Position numbers and translations under genes: made by a program | Assembly: GCA_002449335.1 (NCBI GenBank) | Contig: DKDL01000081.1 | Coordinates: 9,065 to 18,398 of the forward strand | Direction: 5' to 3' | DNA: 9,334 bases | Source: Succinatimonas sp. UBA6849 | GTDB taxonomy: Bacteria; Pseudomonadota; Gammaproteobacteria; Enterobacterales; Succinivibrionaceae | Shown: positions 1-6,507 of the stretch, in pieces | Layout: every line of letters starts with the position of its first letter | Position numbering within the stretch: the first letter of the stretch is position 1 | The notes under the pieces: model-generated | Seen by the model: the letters and a program-made list of their open reading frames with translations, nothing else | What the model was told of the DNA's origin: nothing | Databases searched by the model: none

Positions 1-361
1 TTTCTTCTTTCTTCCACTTTTCAAATAACGCTTGTGGAGCATTTTCGCATTTCTTAAGTGCATCTCCACTAATTTTCTTGTCTAAAAAGTCCATTTTGCA
101 CTTATATGTATTTTCATCTAAATTTTTAAATTCTTCACTATAAGAGCCTAATTTCTTAGTTTTACACTGCTGCATAAATTCATAAGCATTATCAATTCTT
201 CCCTTTTGAACAAGTGCTTCTAGCTCTTCTCTATCAAAACCACCTGCAACTACAGAAGATGTGCAATAGTAATTATTAGGCTCAATTTTCTTTTCACCGC
301 AACCTGATAAAACTACAGTTGAAGCAACTAATGACAAAGCGATTAAAGAGAACTTTTTCAT
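1..361 (-). CDS. EexN-like lipoprotein, probable entry exclusion (3' end beyond the left edge)
   Basis: The reading frame opens at ATG 361 and stays open to the left edge, giving 120 residues without a stop. It begins MKKFSLIALS and has a type II signal peptide with lipobox L18-S-G-C21, so Cys21 should be lipidated; Gly at +2 suggests sorting to the outer membrane. The mature part is charged and holds four more cysteines (C33, C66, C88, C105). The pattern of a short lipoprotein with an early YY pair (Y31, Y32) and late LKKCENAP (near 102-109) resembles EexN-family proteins, in which the pKM101 member blocks entry of a related plasmid; known members are usually shorter, so the family call is an inference. 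A Shine-Dalgarno AAGGA lies about 9 bases upstream. It is the last visible gene of the transfer cluster, 29 bases after orf128, and is clearly AT-richer than the vir genes. It could instead be an unrelated cysteine-rich lipoprotein. Lipoprotein status is confident; exclusion role is moderate. Confidence 0.7.
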   Translation of the reverse strand, partial: MKKFSLIALSLVASTVVLSGCGEKKIEPNNYYCTSSVVAGGFDREELEALVQKGRIDNAYEFMQQCKTKKLGSYSEEFKNLDENTYKCKMDFLDKKISGDALKKCENAPQALFEKWKKEE

Positions 362-390
362 GTTCAATATTCCTTGTTAACAAAACTAAA

Positions 391-777
391 TTAAATAAGA
401 CCAACTATTTCATCAGGTGATATATGTTTTTTTCTTTCAATCAATTCTAATACTAATTCAACTAATCTTGTAGCCTTTAGACGATAAATTAAATCAATAT
501 TTTCTTGAACTTCTTTTAACTCGTTAAAAATATTGATGATTTCCTGGCTGCTCTCTTTTGAAACAATATCAGCTTTGATCATGACTTCTAATGCCCATAA
601 GATCCTGTTTAAAGTTTGGATCTTATCTATAAGAATCATTGATTTTGTAGTAAAGACGTTGACTTGTTTAGAAGTTAAAGCTGATTTTAATGCGGTTCTT
701 ACTGAATCAAGCTCATTACCTGCTTTATATATTTCTCCAAGAATGAAAGCTCTATAAGGATTTAAGGGACTTTCCAT
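391..777 (-). CDS. Hypothetical 128-residue alpha-helical protein (orf128)
   Basis: I do not recognise this protein. It starts MESPLNPYRAFILGEIYKAG and ends DEIVGLI, with no signal peptide or membrane segment. The whole length looks alpha-helical: a charged amphipathic helix region around 15-45, a leucine/isoleucine-rich stretch at about 45-70, and a charged region from 72 to 115 (EIINIFNELKEVQENI and LVELVLELIERKKH) that could form a coiled coil or helical bundle. There are no cysteines. ATG 777 is chosen over the upstream in-frame GTG at 786 because a near-perfect Shine-Dalgarno (GAGGTGAT) lies 4 bases before the ATG, and the GTG is part of that site. The topB stop TGA (783-785) is also inside the site, so translation is probably coupled to topB. 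Its position between topB and a possible exclusion lipoprotein suggests a transfer or regulatory accessory, but nothing in the sequence shows a function. GC is near 25-30%, below its upstream neighbours. Confidence 0.75.
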   Translation of the reverse strand: MESPLNPYRAFILGEIYKAGNELDSVRTALKSALTSKQVNVFTTKSMILIDKIQTLNRILWALEVMIKADIVSKESSQEIINIFNELKEVQENIDLIYRLKATRLVELVLELIERKKHISPDEIVGLI

Positions 778-781
778 AGCA

Positions 782-789
782 ATCACCTC
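782..789 (-). promoter_or_regulatory. Ribosome binding site of orf128 overlapping the topB stop
   Basis: On the minus strand this reads GAGGTGAT, an almost complete match to the anti-Shine-Dalgarno of 16S rRNA, and is followed after 4 bases by ATG 777. The topB stop codon TGA (785-783) is embedded in it. It decides the start of orf128 and implies that ribosomes ending topB can reinitiate on orf128. Confidence 0.8.
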
Positions 790-2750
790 TTGAATGGATT
801 AGAGCTGGATTTTGACTTAAAAGGATTCTTTTTTGTGCTTTTTTTAGTTCCAGAAGTTGCACCATCAGGAAGTTCAATCGTCAGCTTTGATGCTTTCTCT
901 ACGAGCTGTAGAGCAAAAGCTTTTTGCTTTTCTTCAAACTGCTTATAGGTAATTTTACCGCTTTCAACAAGTTTCAACTGTGATTCAAACATTGCTGTGA
1001 GCACAGGATTTTTGCATAAATCAGGAAGCTCTGATAAAAGCTTAATACCTACAGGAGTAGCTTTGATCTTCTTACCTTTGAGCTCTAAAAAGCCTTTTTT
1101 CTTTAGTTCTGCAATAATGCTTGCCCTTGTTGCAGATGTTCCAATACCATCACCATCTTTTAAAACTTTCTTGAAGGGACCGTCAGGCACAAAGTTATAA
1201 ATATTTTGCATTGCCTTGATAAGAGTTCCTTCTGTGAAAGATGCTGGAGGCTTTGTCTGTGCAGTAACAGGTGACACCTGCAGAACATCAGCGATTTCAC
1301 CTACAGATAGTTTTGGAAGACTTTGAGAGTCTTCTTTTTCGTCATCTTTGTCTTGCTCTGCAGTATCATCTTCACCTCCATAAACAGCTAAATAGCCATT
1401 TTCAACTACTACAGAACCTTTGCAGGCAAATACTTCACCAGAAACATCCATTTTAATAGTAGTAGCTAACAGCTTTGCAGGAGGAAAGAACTGGCTTAAA
1501 TAACGCTTAACAATAAGCATATACACCTTTCTTTCATCGTCTTTTAACTCAGACAGATTGCCTACTTGCTGTGTGGGGATGATGCCGTGGTGAGCTGTTA
1601 TTTTGCTATCGTTCCATACTTTGGACTTTAAAGATGGATTAGCCTTTGAGATTGTTGATTTAAGCTCAGTATGAAATGAGTATAAAGCTCTTAAAACCTT
1701 TGCTGCATCCTGATGTTGAACTGTTGGCAGGAATTCACAATCAGAACGAGGATAAGTAGTGAGCTTGTACTTTTCATAAAGAGCCTGGCAAATATTGAGA
1801 ATTTGCTCTGCAGAGTATCCATATTTAGCGTTTGCTTCAGCTTGAATTGATGCTAATGAATACACTAGAGGTGCATTCTTATCTTTATTTTTAGTCTCAA
1901 ACTCAATAACTTTAGCTTTCTTTACAGAAGAGAGCTTTTGCTGCAGCAATCTTGCAGCATTAAGATCAATAAGTCTGCCTTCACTATCCAAGCCTTTTTG
2001 AGATTCACCATACTGCAGTGTTGCGGTGAAAGTCTTATTTGCTGCTTTAAAGTTGGCTTTAAACACATAATAAGTCTGAGGCTTGAAGTTACTAATCTCA
2101 TGATCTCGTGTAGCTACAAGGTTAAGAGTTGGAGTTTGCACTCTTCCTACAGATAAAAGAGAGCCATTACCACTTCTTCTTGATGCTAAAGTAAAGGCTC
2201 TTGTAGCATTCATGCCTATAAGCCAGTCAGCGTGACTTCTACCTAAAGCAGCGTATCTCATGCCTACAAATTTATCATTAGATTCTAATGAGGATAGAGC
2301 CTTTTTAACTGAAGCACTATCTACAGCTGAGGCCCAGTAACGCAGAACAGGCTTTTTATTATCAATAAAAGACAAAATCTCATCAACTAAAAGCTGACCT
2401 TCACGATCAGGATCGCCACAGTTCACAATAGTTGTGATGTTTGATTTTTGTGCGAGCTTTTTGATGACGTTAAACTGAGCTTTACAGTCAGATTTAACTT
2501 GAATCTTCCATCTGTCTGGCACAATCGGAAGATCTTGTTCACGCCATACCTTTGATCCGGTCTTTGTTGTAGGAACATCGTCAGGTAAATATACATCTGG
2601 AGTAGCTAACTCCATGAGGTGCCCAAAGCACCATGTTACAACATCGCCAGACTTTGTCTCACAGAAGCCTTTATCTGATTTTGTTTTGCCTAAAGCTTCA
2701 GCTATAGCCTTTCCTACAGATGGCTTTTCAGCAATAAATAGTCTGTTCAT
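783..2750 (-). CDS. topB: DNA topoisomerase III (type IA), conjugation-associated
   Basis: This is a 655-residue type IA topoisomerase, close to the 653 residues of E. coli TopB; it cuts one strand, passes another and rejoins it, and can decatenate DNA. The N-terminal Toprim domain starts with IAEKPSVGKA (catalytic Glu8) and holds the metal motif DPDREGQ at 113-119. The central domain has VGRVQTPTLN (201-210), the active-site tyrosine in TTYPRSD (Tyr333) and the HHGIIPT motif at 387-393. A conserved GIGTSATRASII lies at 535-546. A very acidic insert (about 460-476) precedes the last core segment. The C-terminus has no four-cysteine zinc fingers, only a basic Ser/Lys tail with NPFK twice (642-645, 651-654). 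Plasmid relatives such as RP4 TraE sit in transfer regions, which fits the place here, 17 bases after the trbM-like gene and beside an SSB gene. All catalytic residues appear intact, so the enzyme should be active. It is not the chromosomal housekeeping copy judging by context. Confidence 0.96.
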   Translation of the reverse strand: MNRLFIAEKPSVGKAIAEALGKTKSDKGFCETKSGDVVTWCFGHLMELATPDVYLPDDVPTTKTGSKVWREQDLPIVPDRWKIQVKSDCKAQFNVIKKLAQKSNITTIVNCGDPDREGQLLVDEILSFIDNKKPVLRYWASAVDSASVKKALSSLESNDKFVGMRYAALGRSHADWLIGMNATRAFTLASRRSGNGSLLSVGRVQTPTLNLVATRDHEISNFKPQTYYVFKANFKAANKTFTATLQYGESQKGLDSEGRLIDLNAARLLQQKLSSVKKAKVIEFETKNKDKNAPLVYSLASIQAEANAKYGYSAEQILNICQALYEKYKLTTYPRSDCEFLPTVQHQDAAKVLRALYSFHTELKSTISKANPSLKSKVWNDSKITAHHGIIPTQQVGNLSELKDDERKVYMLIVKRYLSQFFPPAKLLATTIKMDVSGEVFACKGSVVVENGYLAVYGGEDDTAEQDKDDEKEDSQSLPKLSVGEIADVLQVSPVTAQTKPPASFTEGTLIKAMQNIYNFVPDGPFKKVLKDGDGIGTSATRASIIAELKKKGFLELKGKKIKATPVGIKLLSELPDLCKNPVLTAMFESQLKLVESGKITYKQFEEKQKAFALQLVEKASKLTIELPDGATSGTKKSTKKNPFKSKSSSNPFKR

Positions 2751-2767
2751 ACTTAACTGCCTTTTTG

Positions 2768-3376
2768 CTATCTGTAGTAACGTTCGCCGACTGTTTTGCC
2801 ATCCACACGCACTTCAGAAACAGCTCTATATGGTGCTGTCTTTTCTGTATAGTCTCTTTGACCGATATTGATAGTCTTATACTTGTGTGTTGGTGTAGCT
2901 GATTCAAAAGTACGTGCTGGAGTTGTAGATACTGCAGCAACTACCTGATATAAACGCTTGTAGCATTTATGATTTTCTACCTTGTCACAGCCATACTGAG
3001 ATGATGATTTCTCTTCATATACCCACTCCCAGCGTGTAGCAGTGTTATATGCAGGCATCTTAATTTCATAATAAGTGACATATGCAATGTCACTCTTTGG
3101 CACATTTACAGTCTGCTGCAGTTTAGGCTCGTCATCATTGCAAACACCAAAGTTAGGAATATCAGTATAACGTCTTACACCTTTATGACTTATGTCTGTT
3201 ACTCTGCTTATAAATGCACGGTGAGCAGCAGAACAACCAGGGCCAGCAAAACCTGTTGGAAGACACAACCAGATAGCACATTCATTCTCTCTGTTACTCT
3301 TAATTCCAGAAGAAATAGCAAGTGAAGCTGAAGAATATACAAGAGCTGATAAGGCAATAAGTTTTAAGATCTTCAT
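2768..3376 (-). CDS. TrbM/KikA-type secreted conjugal transfer protein
   Basis: The protein has 202 residues from ATG 3376. Residues 1-20 (MKILKLIALSALVYSSASLA) form a classical Sec signal peptide with likely cleavage after SLA, so the product is periplasmic. The mature N-terminus carries C33-AIWLC38-LPTG and C48-SAAHRAF, the C-x4-C-L...C signature I associate with the TrbM/KikA/MpfK family of conjugative plasmids (RP4 TrbM, pKM101 KikA). Three further cysteines (C79, C130, C138) make six, allowing three disulfides. The rest is tyrosine-rich and probably beta-rich, ending GERYYR. Family members are needed for or aid mating-pair function, but their molecular role is unclear. The frame is open for 35 codons upstream of the chosen start; ATG 3376 is preferred because it begins the signal peptide and follows AAGGAG by 5 bases. 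The gene follows ssb by 10 bases and precedes topB by 17, so it belongs to the same operon. Family assignment is good but not certain. Confidence 0.82.
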   Translation of the reverse strand: MKILKLIALSALVYSSASLAISSGIKSNRENECAIWLCLPTGFAGPGCSAAHRAFISRVTDISHKGVRRYTDIPNFGVCNDDEPKLQQTVNVPKSDIAYVTYYEIKMPAYNTATRWEWVYEEKSSSQYGCDKVENHKCYKRLYQVVAAVSTTPARTFESATPTHKYKTINIGQRDYTEKTAPYRAVSEVRVDGKTVGERYYR

Positions 3377-3381
3377 AAAAA

Positions 3382-3387
3382 CTCCTT
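3382..3387 (-). promoter_or_regulatory. Ribosome binding site fixing the trbM-like start
   Basis: AAGGAG on the minus strand lies 5 bases before ATG 3376 and overlaps the last base of the ssb stop codon TAA (3389-3387). It supports the start that begins the signal peptide instead of the long upstream extension of the frame, and suggests translational coupling from ssb. Confidence 0.8.
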
Positions 3388-4103
3388 TATAAATCTTTAG
3401 TAGCATCGACTTTAGACTGTACCTGAGACTGCTGAGGCTGAGACTGTGATACCGTCTGCTCATTCTGTTTTTGCTGCTCAAAATTGATACCTTTTAAGCC
3501 TTTTTGTGATAAATCAAGCATCAAATTGTTGGCATTAAGCTCTAAAGCCGTCTGTTTTCTCATTTGACCTGTTTTCTGATCTTTAAACTCATATTCATGA
3601 GAAGTTAAAGAGCCACTTACTCGTAACTGCATACCAGGCTGAATGAGTGAGGCTAACTGCTTAACGTTGTCTTTAGCATCACCATACTTTTTAAGAGTCA
3701 TGAATGTAGGCTCTTTTTTAATGAAATCGCCTGATGTAGGATCAATTTCATAGTTTCGATGCAAGACCTTAACGCTTAATACATCAATCTCTTTACCAGC
3801 ATTTTTTCCTGACTTTGGCACAATTGTATTTAGTTCAGGCTCCCTATAGACATAAATCTTATAATTCTGGACTTTGTCTGAAGGCTGCTGTGAAGCTTGT
3901 GCTTTATCGTTCTGTTCTGTCATTTTTAAATCTCCGTTATGAGTAGAAGTTGATAATTTATTGTTGGTTAACCTTGATAAATGCTCTTTAAGCGCATTTA
4001 GCTCCTGTTGTTTGTCATTGATTACAATCTCATTTGTCTTTAATCTGATGTTTGTTACAAACTTAGCTACATCATTGATTAAATCAGGTGCATAAGTGGT
4101 CAT
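3387..4103 (-). CDS. ssb: SSB-like OB-fold single-stranded DNA-binding protein with N-terminal extension
   Basis: From ATG 4103 the protein has 238 residues. Residues 80-199 look like an OB-fold SSB domain: beta-rich start (YKIYVYREPE), hydrophobic strand DVLSVKVLHRNYEI, FMTLKKYGDAKDNVKQL, PGMQLRVSGSLTSHEYEF, then ALELNANNLMLDL, matching the order of SSB strands in which xVxGxL precedes a Y-x-x-K hairpin. The N-terminal 60 residues are a charged, probably helical extension not usual for SSB. An in-frame ATG at 3923 (Met61), with GGAG 8 bases before it, would give a compact 178-residue SSB; ATG 4103 also has its own site. The C-terminal 28 residues are Gln/Ser-rich and end ATKDL, lacking the canonical acidic DDDIPF-type tip. 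The gene begins 10 bases after virD4. It probably protects transferred or replicating single strands and may work with topoisomerase III encoded two genes on. The SSB call is by pattern and could be a divergent plasmid OB-fold family. Confidence 0.75.
   Translation of the reverse strand: MTTYAPDLINDVAKFVTNIRLKTNEIVINDKQQELNALKEHLSRLTNNKLSTSTHNGDLKMTEQNDKAQASQQPSDKVQNYKIYVYREPELNTIVPKSGKNAGKEIDVLSVKVLHRNYEIDPTSGDFIKKEPTFMTLKKYGDAKDNVKQLASLIQPGMQLRVSGSLTSHEYEFKDQKTGQMRKQTALELNANNLMLDLSQKGLKGINFEQQKQNEQTVSQSQPQQSQVQSKVDATKDL
3932..3935 (-). promoter_or_regulatory. Internal ribosome binding site for a short SSB form
   Basis: GGAG on the minus strand lies 8 bases upstream of the in-frame ATG 3923 (Met61 of the long form, start MTEQNDKAQA). 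The spacing is near ideal. Either this is the only true start of the SSB gene, or two forms of 238 and 178 residues are made. Confidence 0.5.
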
Positions 4104-4108
4104 AAACT

Positions 4109-4115
4109 CTCACCT
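4109..4115 (-). promoter_or_regulatory. Ribosome binding site for the long SSB form, overlapping the virD4 stop
   Basis: AGGTGAG on the minus strand lies 5 bases before ATG 4103 and shares two bases with the virD4 stop TAG (4116-4114). Its strength and spacing argue that the 60-residue extension is really translated and coupled to virD4. Confidence 0.65.
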
Positions 4116-6507
4116 ATGCACTCAAAGCATTACCAAACATAGATGCTAATTGAGCATTGATGTCTTCAAAGTTCTCAGGTATTTCATCTGCTGTCTTTGC
4201 AGTGTTAAAGCCAAAATGAGATAAGACATCATCAACAAGCTCCAGCTTTTCTGTGTCTGAAATTTGCTTAGTTTCTGCTTTTGGTGCTGGAGTTACTGGA
4301 ATTTCAGAAGATTCAGCTTCAGAAGGCTCTTCTACAGCCAAACCTTTCATAAGAGCTAAAGTCTCTTTTTCTTCTTCACTCATGCTGGCTGTAGCATCAT
4401 CATTAGCTGCAGCATTTGAGCTTTCTTCATTTAAAGGCGCAATATTGTCTGTAGCTGTAGAGTCTTCAGATTCAGCTACACTGCCAAAGAAATCAGCAAG
4501 CATCTGATTTTTGTCAGTTTCAGACTTTCCGCCATAATTTAATTTCAATTCAGGGATAGTTATCTTTGTTTGTTGAGACTTAGCAAAATTTGAAATAAAT
4601 TCTTTTGCTTTGTTTTCAGGCATTCCATCCAAGCTATTGATAAGTTCATCTTGAGAAGGAACATCATCGGCTCCAATAGAATCAATATCAGGTGTTTGCT
4701 GCTCATTTTTAGCTGTAGCAGGCTCTGTTAAGATCTTTGCACCTGCCTTTGTGTTCTTAATGAACTCATCAAGATCAACTAAAGGAATTTCAGGCACTTT
4801 CCAATCAACACGAGCTGTAAATGTAGGATCTTCAAAGTATTTGATTTTTGCGCATCTAATAGGCTTAGTGTGTTCAAGAGACACAATCTCTTCCCACATA
4901 TCCATTTCTTTTAATTCTTGAGGCAGCATCAAAGCTCTCTTTTGATCAGATGTTGAGTCTGAGCGTGAGCCCTGCTTGCCAAAAGAACGAGAATGAGAGG
5001 TATTTTTAACTGTCTGATAGCCCAGCATTTCAGAATATTCATTAGCATCTGATTGCACCACAGGTGATGGTGCATACATGATCATTAAGGCATGGTTAGA
5101 CATCAGAGTTAAAGCACCTGGCTTACCATAAACATCTTCTAACTGAGATTTGTTCTGAATAATAGTCAACACTCTCATGTTATAGCCTGCCTGATATGAA
5201 ATAGACTGAGCAATCTGATTGATTTTTCCTGCAGCTGTAAACTCATCTAAGATCATGAGGCACTGGTATTTAAGAGACTTGTCTTGTTGAGGCAGTGTCT
5301 TAGTATTCAGGTTAATGAGCTGATCAAAGAAAAGATTGATGATGTTCTTAGCTTCAGCAAGCTTATTAGGAGTAATGCCTACATAGATAGTCATTCTCCT
5401 TTTACGAACATCTCTTAAATCAAAGTCGTTTGCGCTGGTTGCAGCATCTACACGAGCATTTGCCCATGGCATTAAAGGCACCTGCATTGAGCCTTTGACA
5501 CCTGCAAAAGTGTTATCAGATAAAGTACATACACGACTAATGGCTGCTACACACTCATCTGAATAAGGTCTTCCTTCAGCTTTTGCCTTTTCAATCATCT
5601 CATTTAGATGCTCAGGTAGTGCTTTGCCATAGCCTGAAGACTGTCTGAATACTTCGCCTAAAGTATGAGGAATGCCTGGAGTCTCTAATACAAGTAGAGT
5701 GATGCCACGGAATAAGTCTTTTGCCTGCTCATCAAAGAACTTGTCTTTAGAGTTTGGGTTGTTGTAAAAGGCTTGAGCTATAGAATCAATGTCACCGATT
5801 CTATCTACAGGATCTTCACTGACATAACCTAAAGGGTTATAGCGGTGAGTTCTCATAGGTGCTGCTTTGCCTGGCTGTCGTTCTGCAGCGCACTCATCAT
5901 AAGGTGCGAAAAGATAAACTTCCTGACCGCTTTTTGCTCGAAAACCTGCTGTTTTGTCGAAGTTTTCAAGCTTAATATCAAGAACTACCAGAGAGTCTGA
6001 GTAGTTAAGACAATTAGGAATAACAATACCCACGCCTTTTCCAGAACGAGTAGGAGCTGCCAGCATTACAAACTGATAACCGCCATAGCATAAATACTCA
6101 TTTCTGCCACGCTCTTTATACTGGCCTACAAGGATTGTCTTATCGTAGTTATCACGAGCTACAAGACCTGCTTTTTTAATCTCCATGTAAGTGGCAAAAC
6201 GAGCATCACCATGCAGCGCACGAGGCTTGTATTTGGTGATGTAAAACAGTACGGCAATACCTACACTTACAAGGAAAGGGAAAGCTGCACAGAAGATCAC
6301 GGTAAGTCTTACTGACTTTACAGGTGAATTTTTATAAATAGGGAAATATCTAAATGCTGTAAAAGGACCTGCCTTATCTAAAGGCAAGCCGTTTAGGTGC
6401 ATTAAAAGAAGAGAGCCTACATAACATAGTGCTATAAAGCCAATAATCACCAATACAGGGACTACATACATCATGTTGAGCTTAAATTTCTTTTTTGGCT
6501 GTCCCAT
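4114..6507 (-). CDS. virD4: VirD4/TraG-type coupling protein (T4CP) with long acidic C-terminal tail
   Basis: The 797-residue protein is an inner-membrane ATPase that links the relaxase-DNA complex to the secretion channel. Two membrane helices lie at about 13-37 and 68-92 with a short periplasmic loop between. The RecA-like nucleotide-binding domain has Walker A APTRSGKG (151-158, Lys157), a DIK motif after it (LVVLDIKLENF), and Walker B CLMILDE (416-422, Asp421/Glu422) followed by FTAAGKI. The conserved core ends near residue 580. Beyond it is a tail of about 215 residues that is rich in Glu, Ser, Ala and Thr, probably largely disordered, with an LAxxFG motif at 670-675 and again at 787-792. 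Such tails are variable in this family and often help recognise substrates. ATG 6507 abuts the virB11 stop (TAAATG) and has AAGGAG 6 bases upstream. Placement directly behind virB11 makes the cluster self-contained for channel and coupling. Confidence 0.96.
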   Translation of the reverse strand: MGQPKKKFKLNMMYVVPVLVIIGFIALCYVGSLLLMHLNGLPLDKAGPFTAFRYFPIYKNSPVKSVRLTVIFCAAFPFLVSVGIAVLFYITKYKPRALHGDARFATYMEIKKAGLVARDNYDKTILVGQYKERGRNEYLCYGGYQFVMLAAPTRSGKGVGIVIPNCLNYSDSLVVLDIKLENFDKTAGFRAKSGQEVYLFAPYDECAAERQPGKAAPMRTHRYNPLGYVSEDPVDRIGDIDSIAQAFYNNPNSKDKFFDEQAKDLFRGITLLVLETPGIPHTLGEVFRQSSGYGKALPEHLNEMIEKAKAEGRPYSDECVAAISRVCTLSDNTFAGVKGSMQVPLMPWANARVDAATSANDFDLRDVRKRRMTIYVGITPNKLAEAKNIINLFFDQLINLNTKTLPQQDKSLKYQCLMILDEFTAAGKINQIAQSISYQAGYNMRVLTIIQNKSQLEDVYGKPGALTLMSNHALMIMYAPSPVVQSDANEYSEMLGYQTVKNTSHSRSFGKQGSRSDSTSDQKRALMLPQELKEMDMWEEIVSLEHTKPIRCAKIKYFEDPTFTARVDWKVPEIPLVDLDEFIKNTKAGAKILTEPATAKNEQQTPDIDSIGADDVPSQDELINSLDGMPENKAKEFISNFAKSQQTKITIPELKLNYGGKSETDKNQMLADFFGSVAESEDSTATDNIAPLNEESSNAAANDDATASMSEEEKETLALMKGLAVEEPSEAESSEIPVTPAPKAETKQISDTEKLELVDDVLSHFGFNTAKTADEIPENFEDINAQLASMFGNALSA

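Noticed and set aside
374..383. 10-base perfect palindrome TTGTTAACAA between orf128 and the lipoprotein gene
   Set aside because: It could be a small operator, but a single AT-rich palindrome of this length in a 29-base gap is easily chance, has no loop for a terminator, and no good promoter hexamers flank it.
778..786. GTG start three codons upstream for orf128
   Set aside because: The GTG lies inside the Shine-Dalgarno that serves ATG 777, and has no site of its own.
2728..2940. Minus-strand 70-codon frame across the trbM-like/topB junction
   Set aside because: It overlaps two well-supported genes, has no recognisable content and is a shadow of them.
3377..3481. 35-codon in-frame extension upstream of the trbM-like gene, overlapping the end of ssb in another frame
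   Set aside because: The signal peptide begins at ATG 3376, which has AAGGAG at 5 bases; the extension would bury it behind a basic Ser-rich segment and overlaps ssb.
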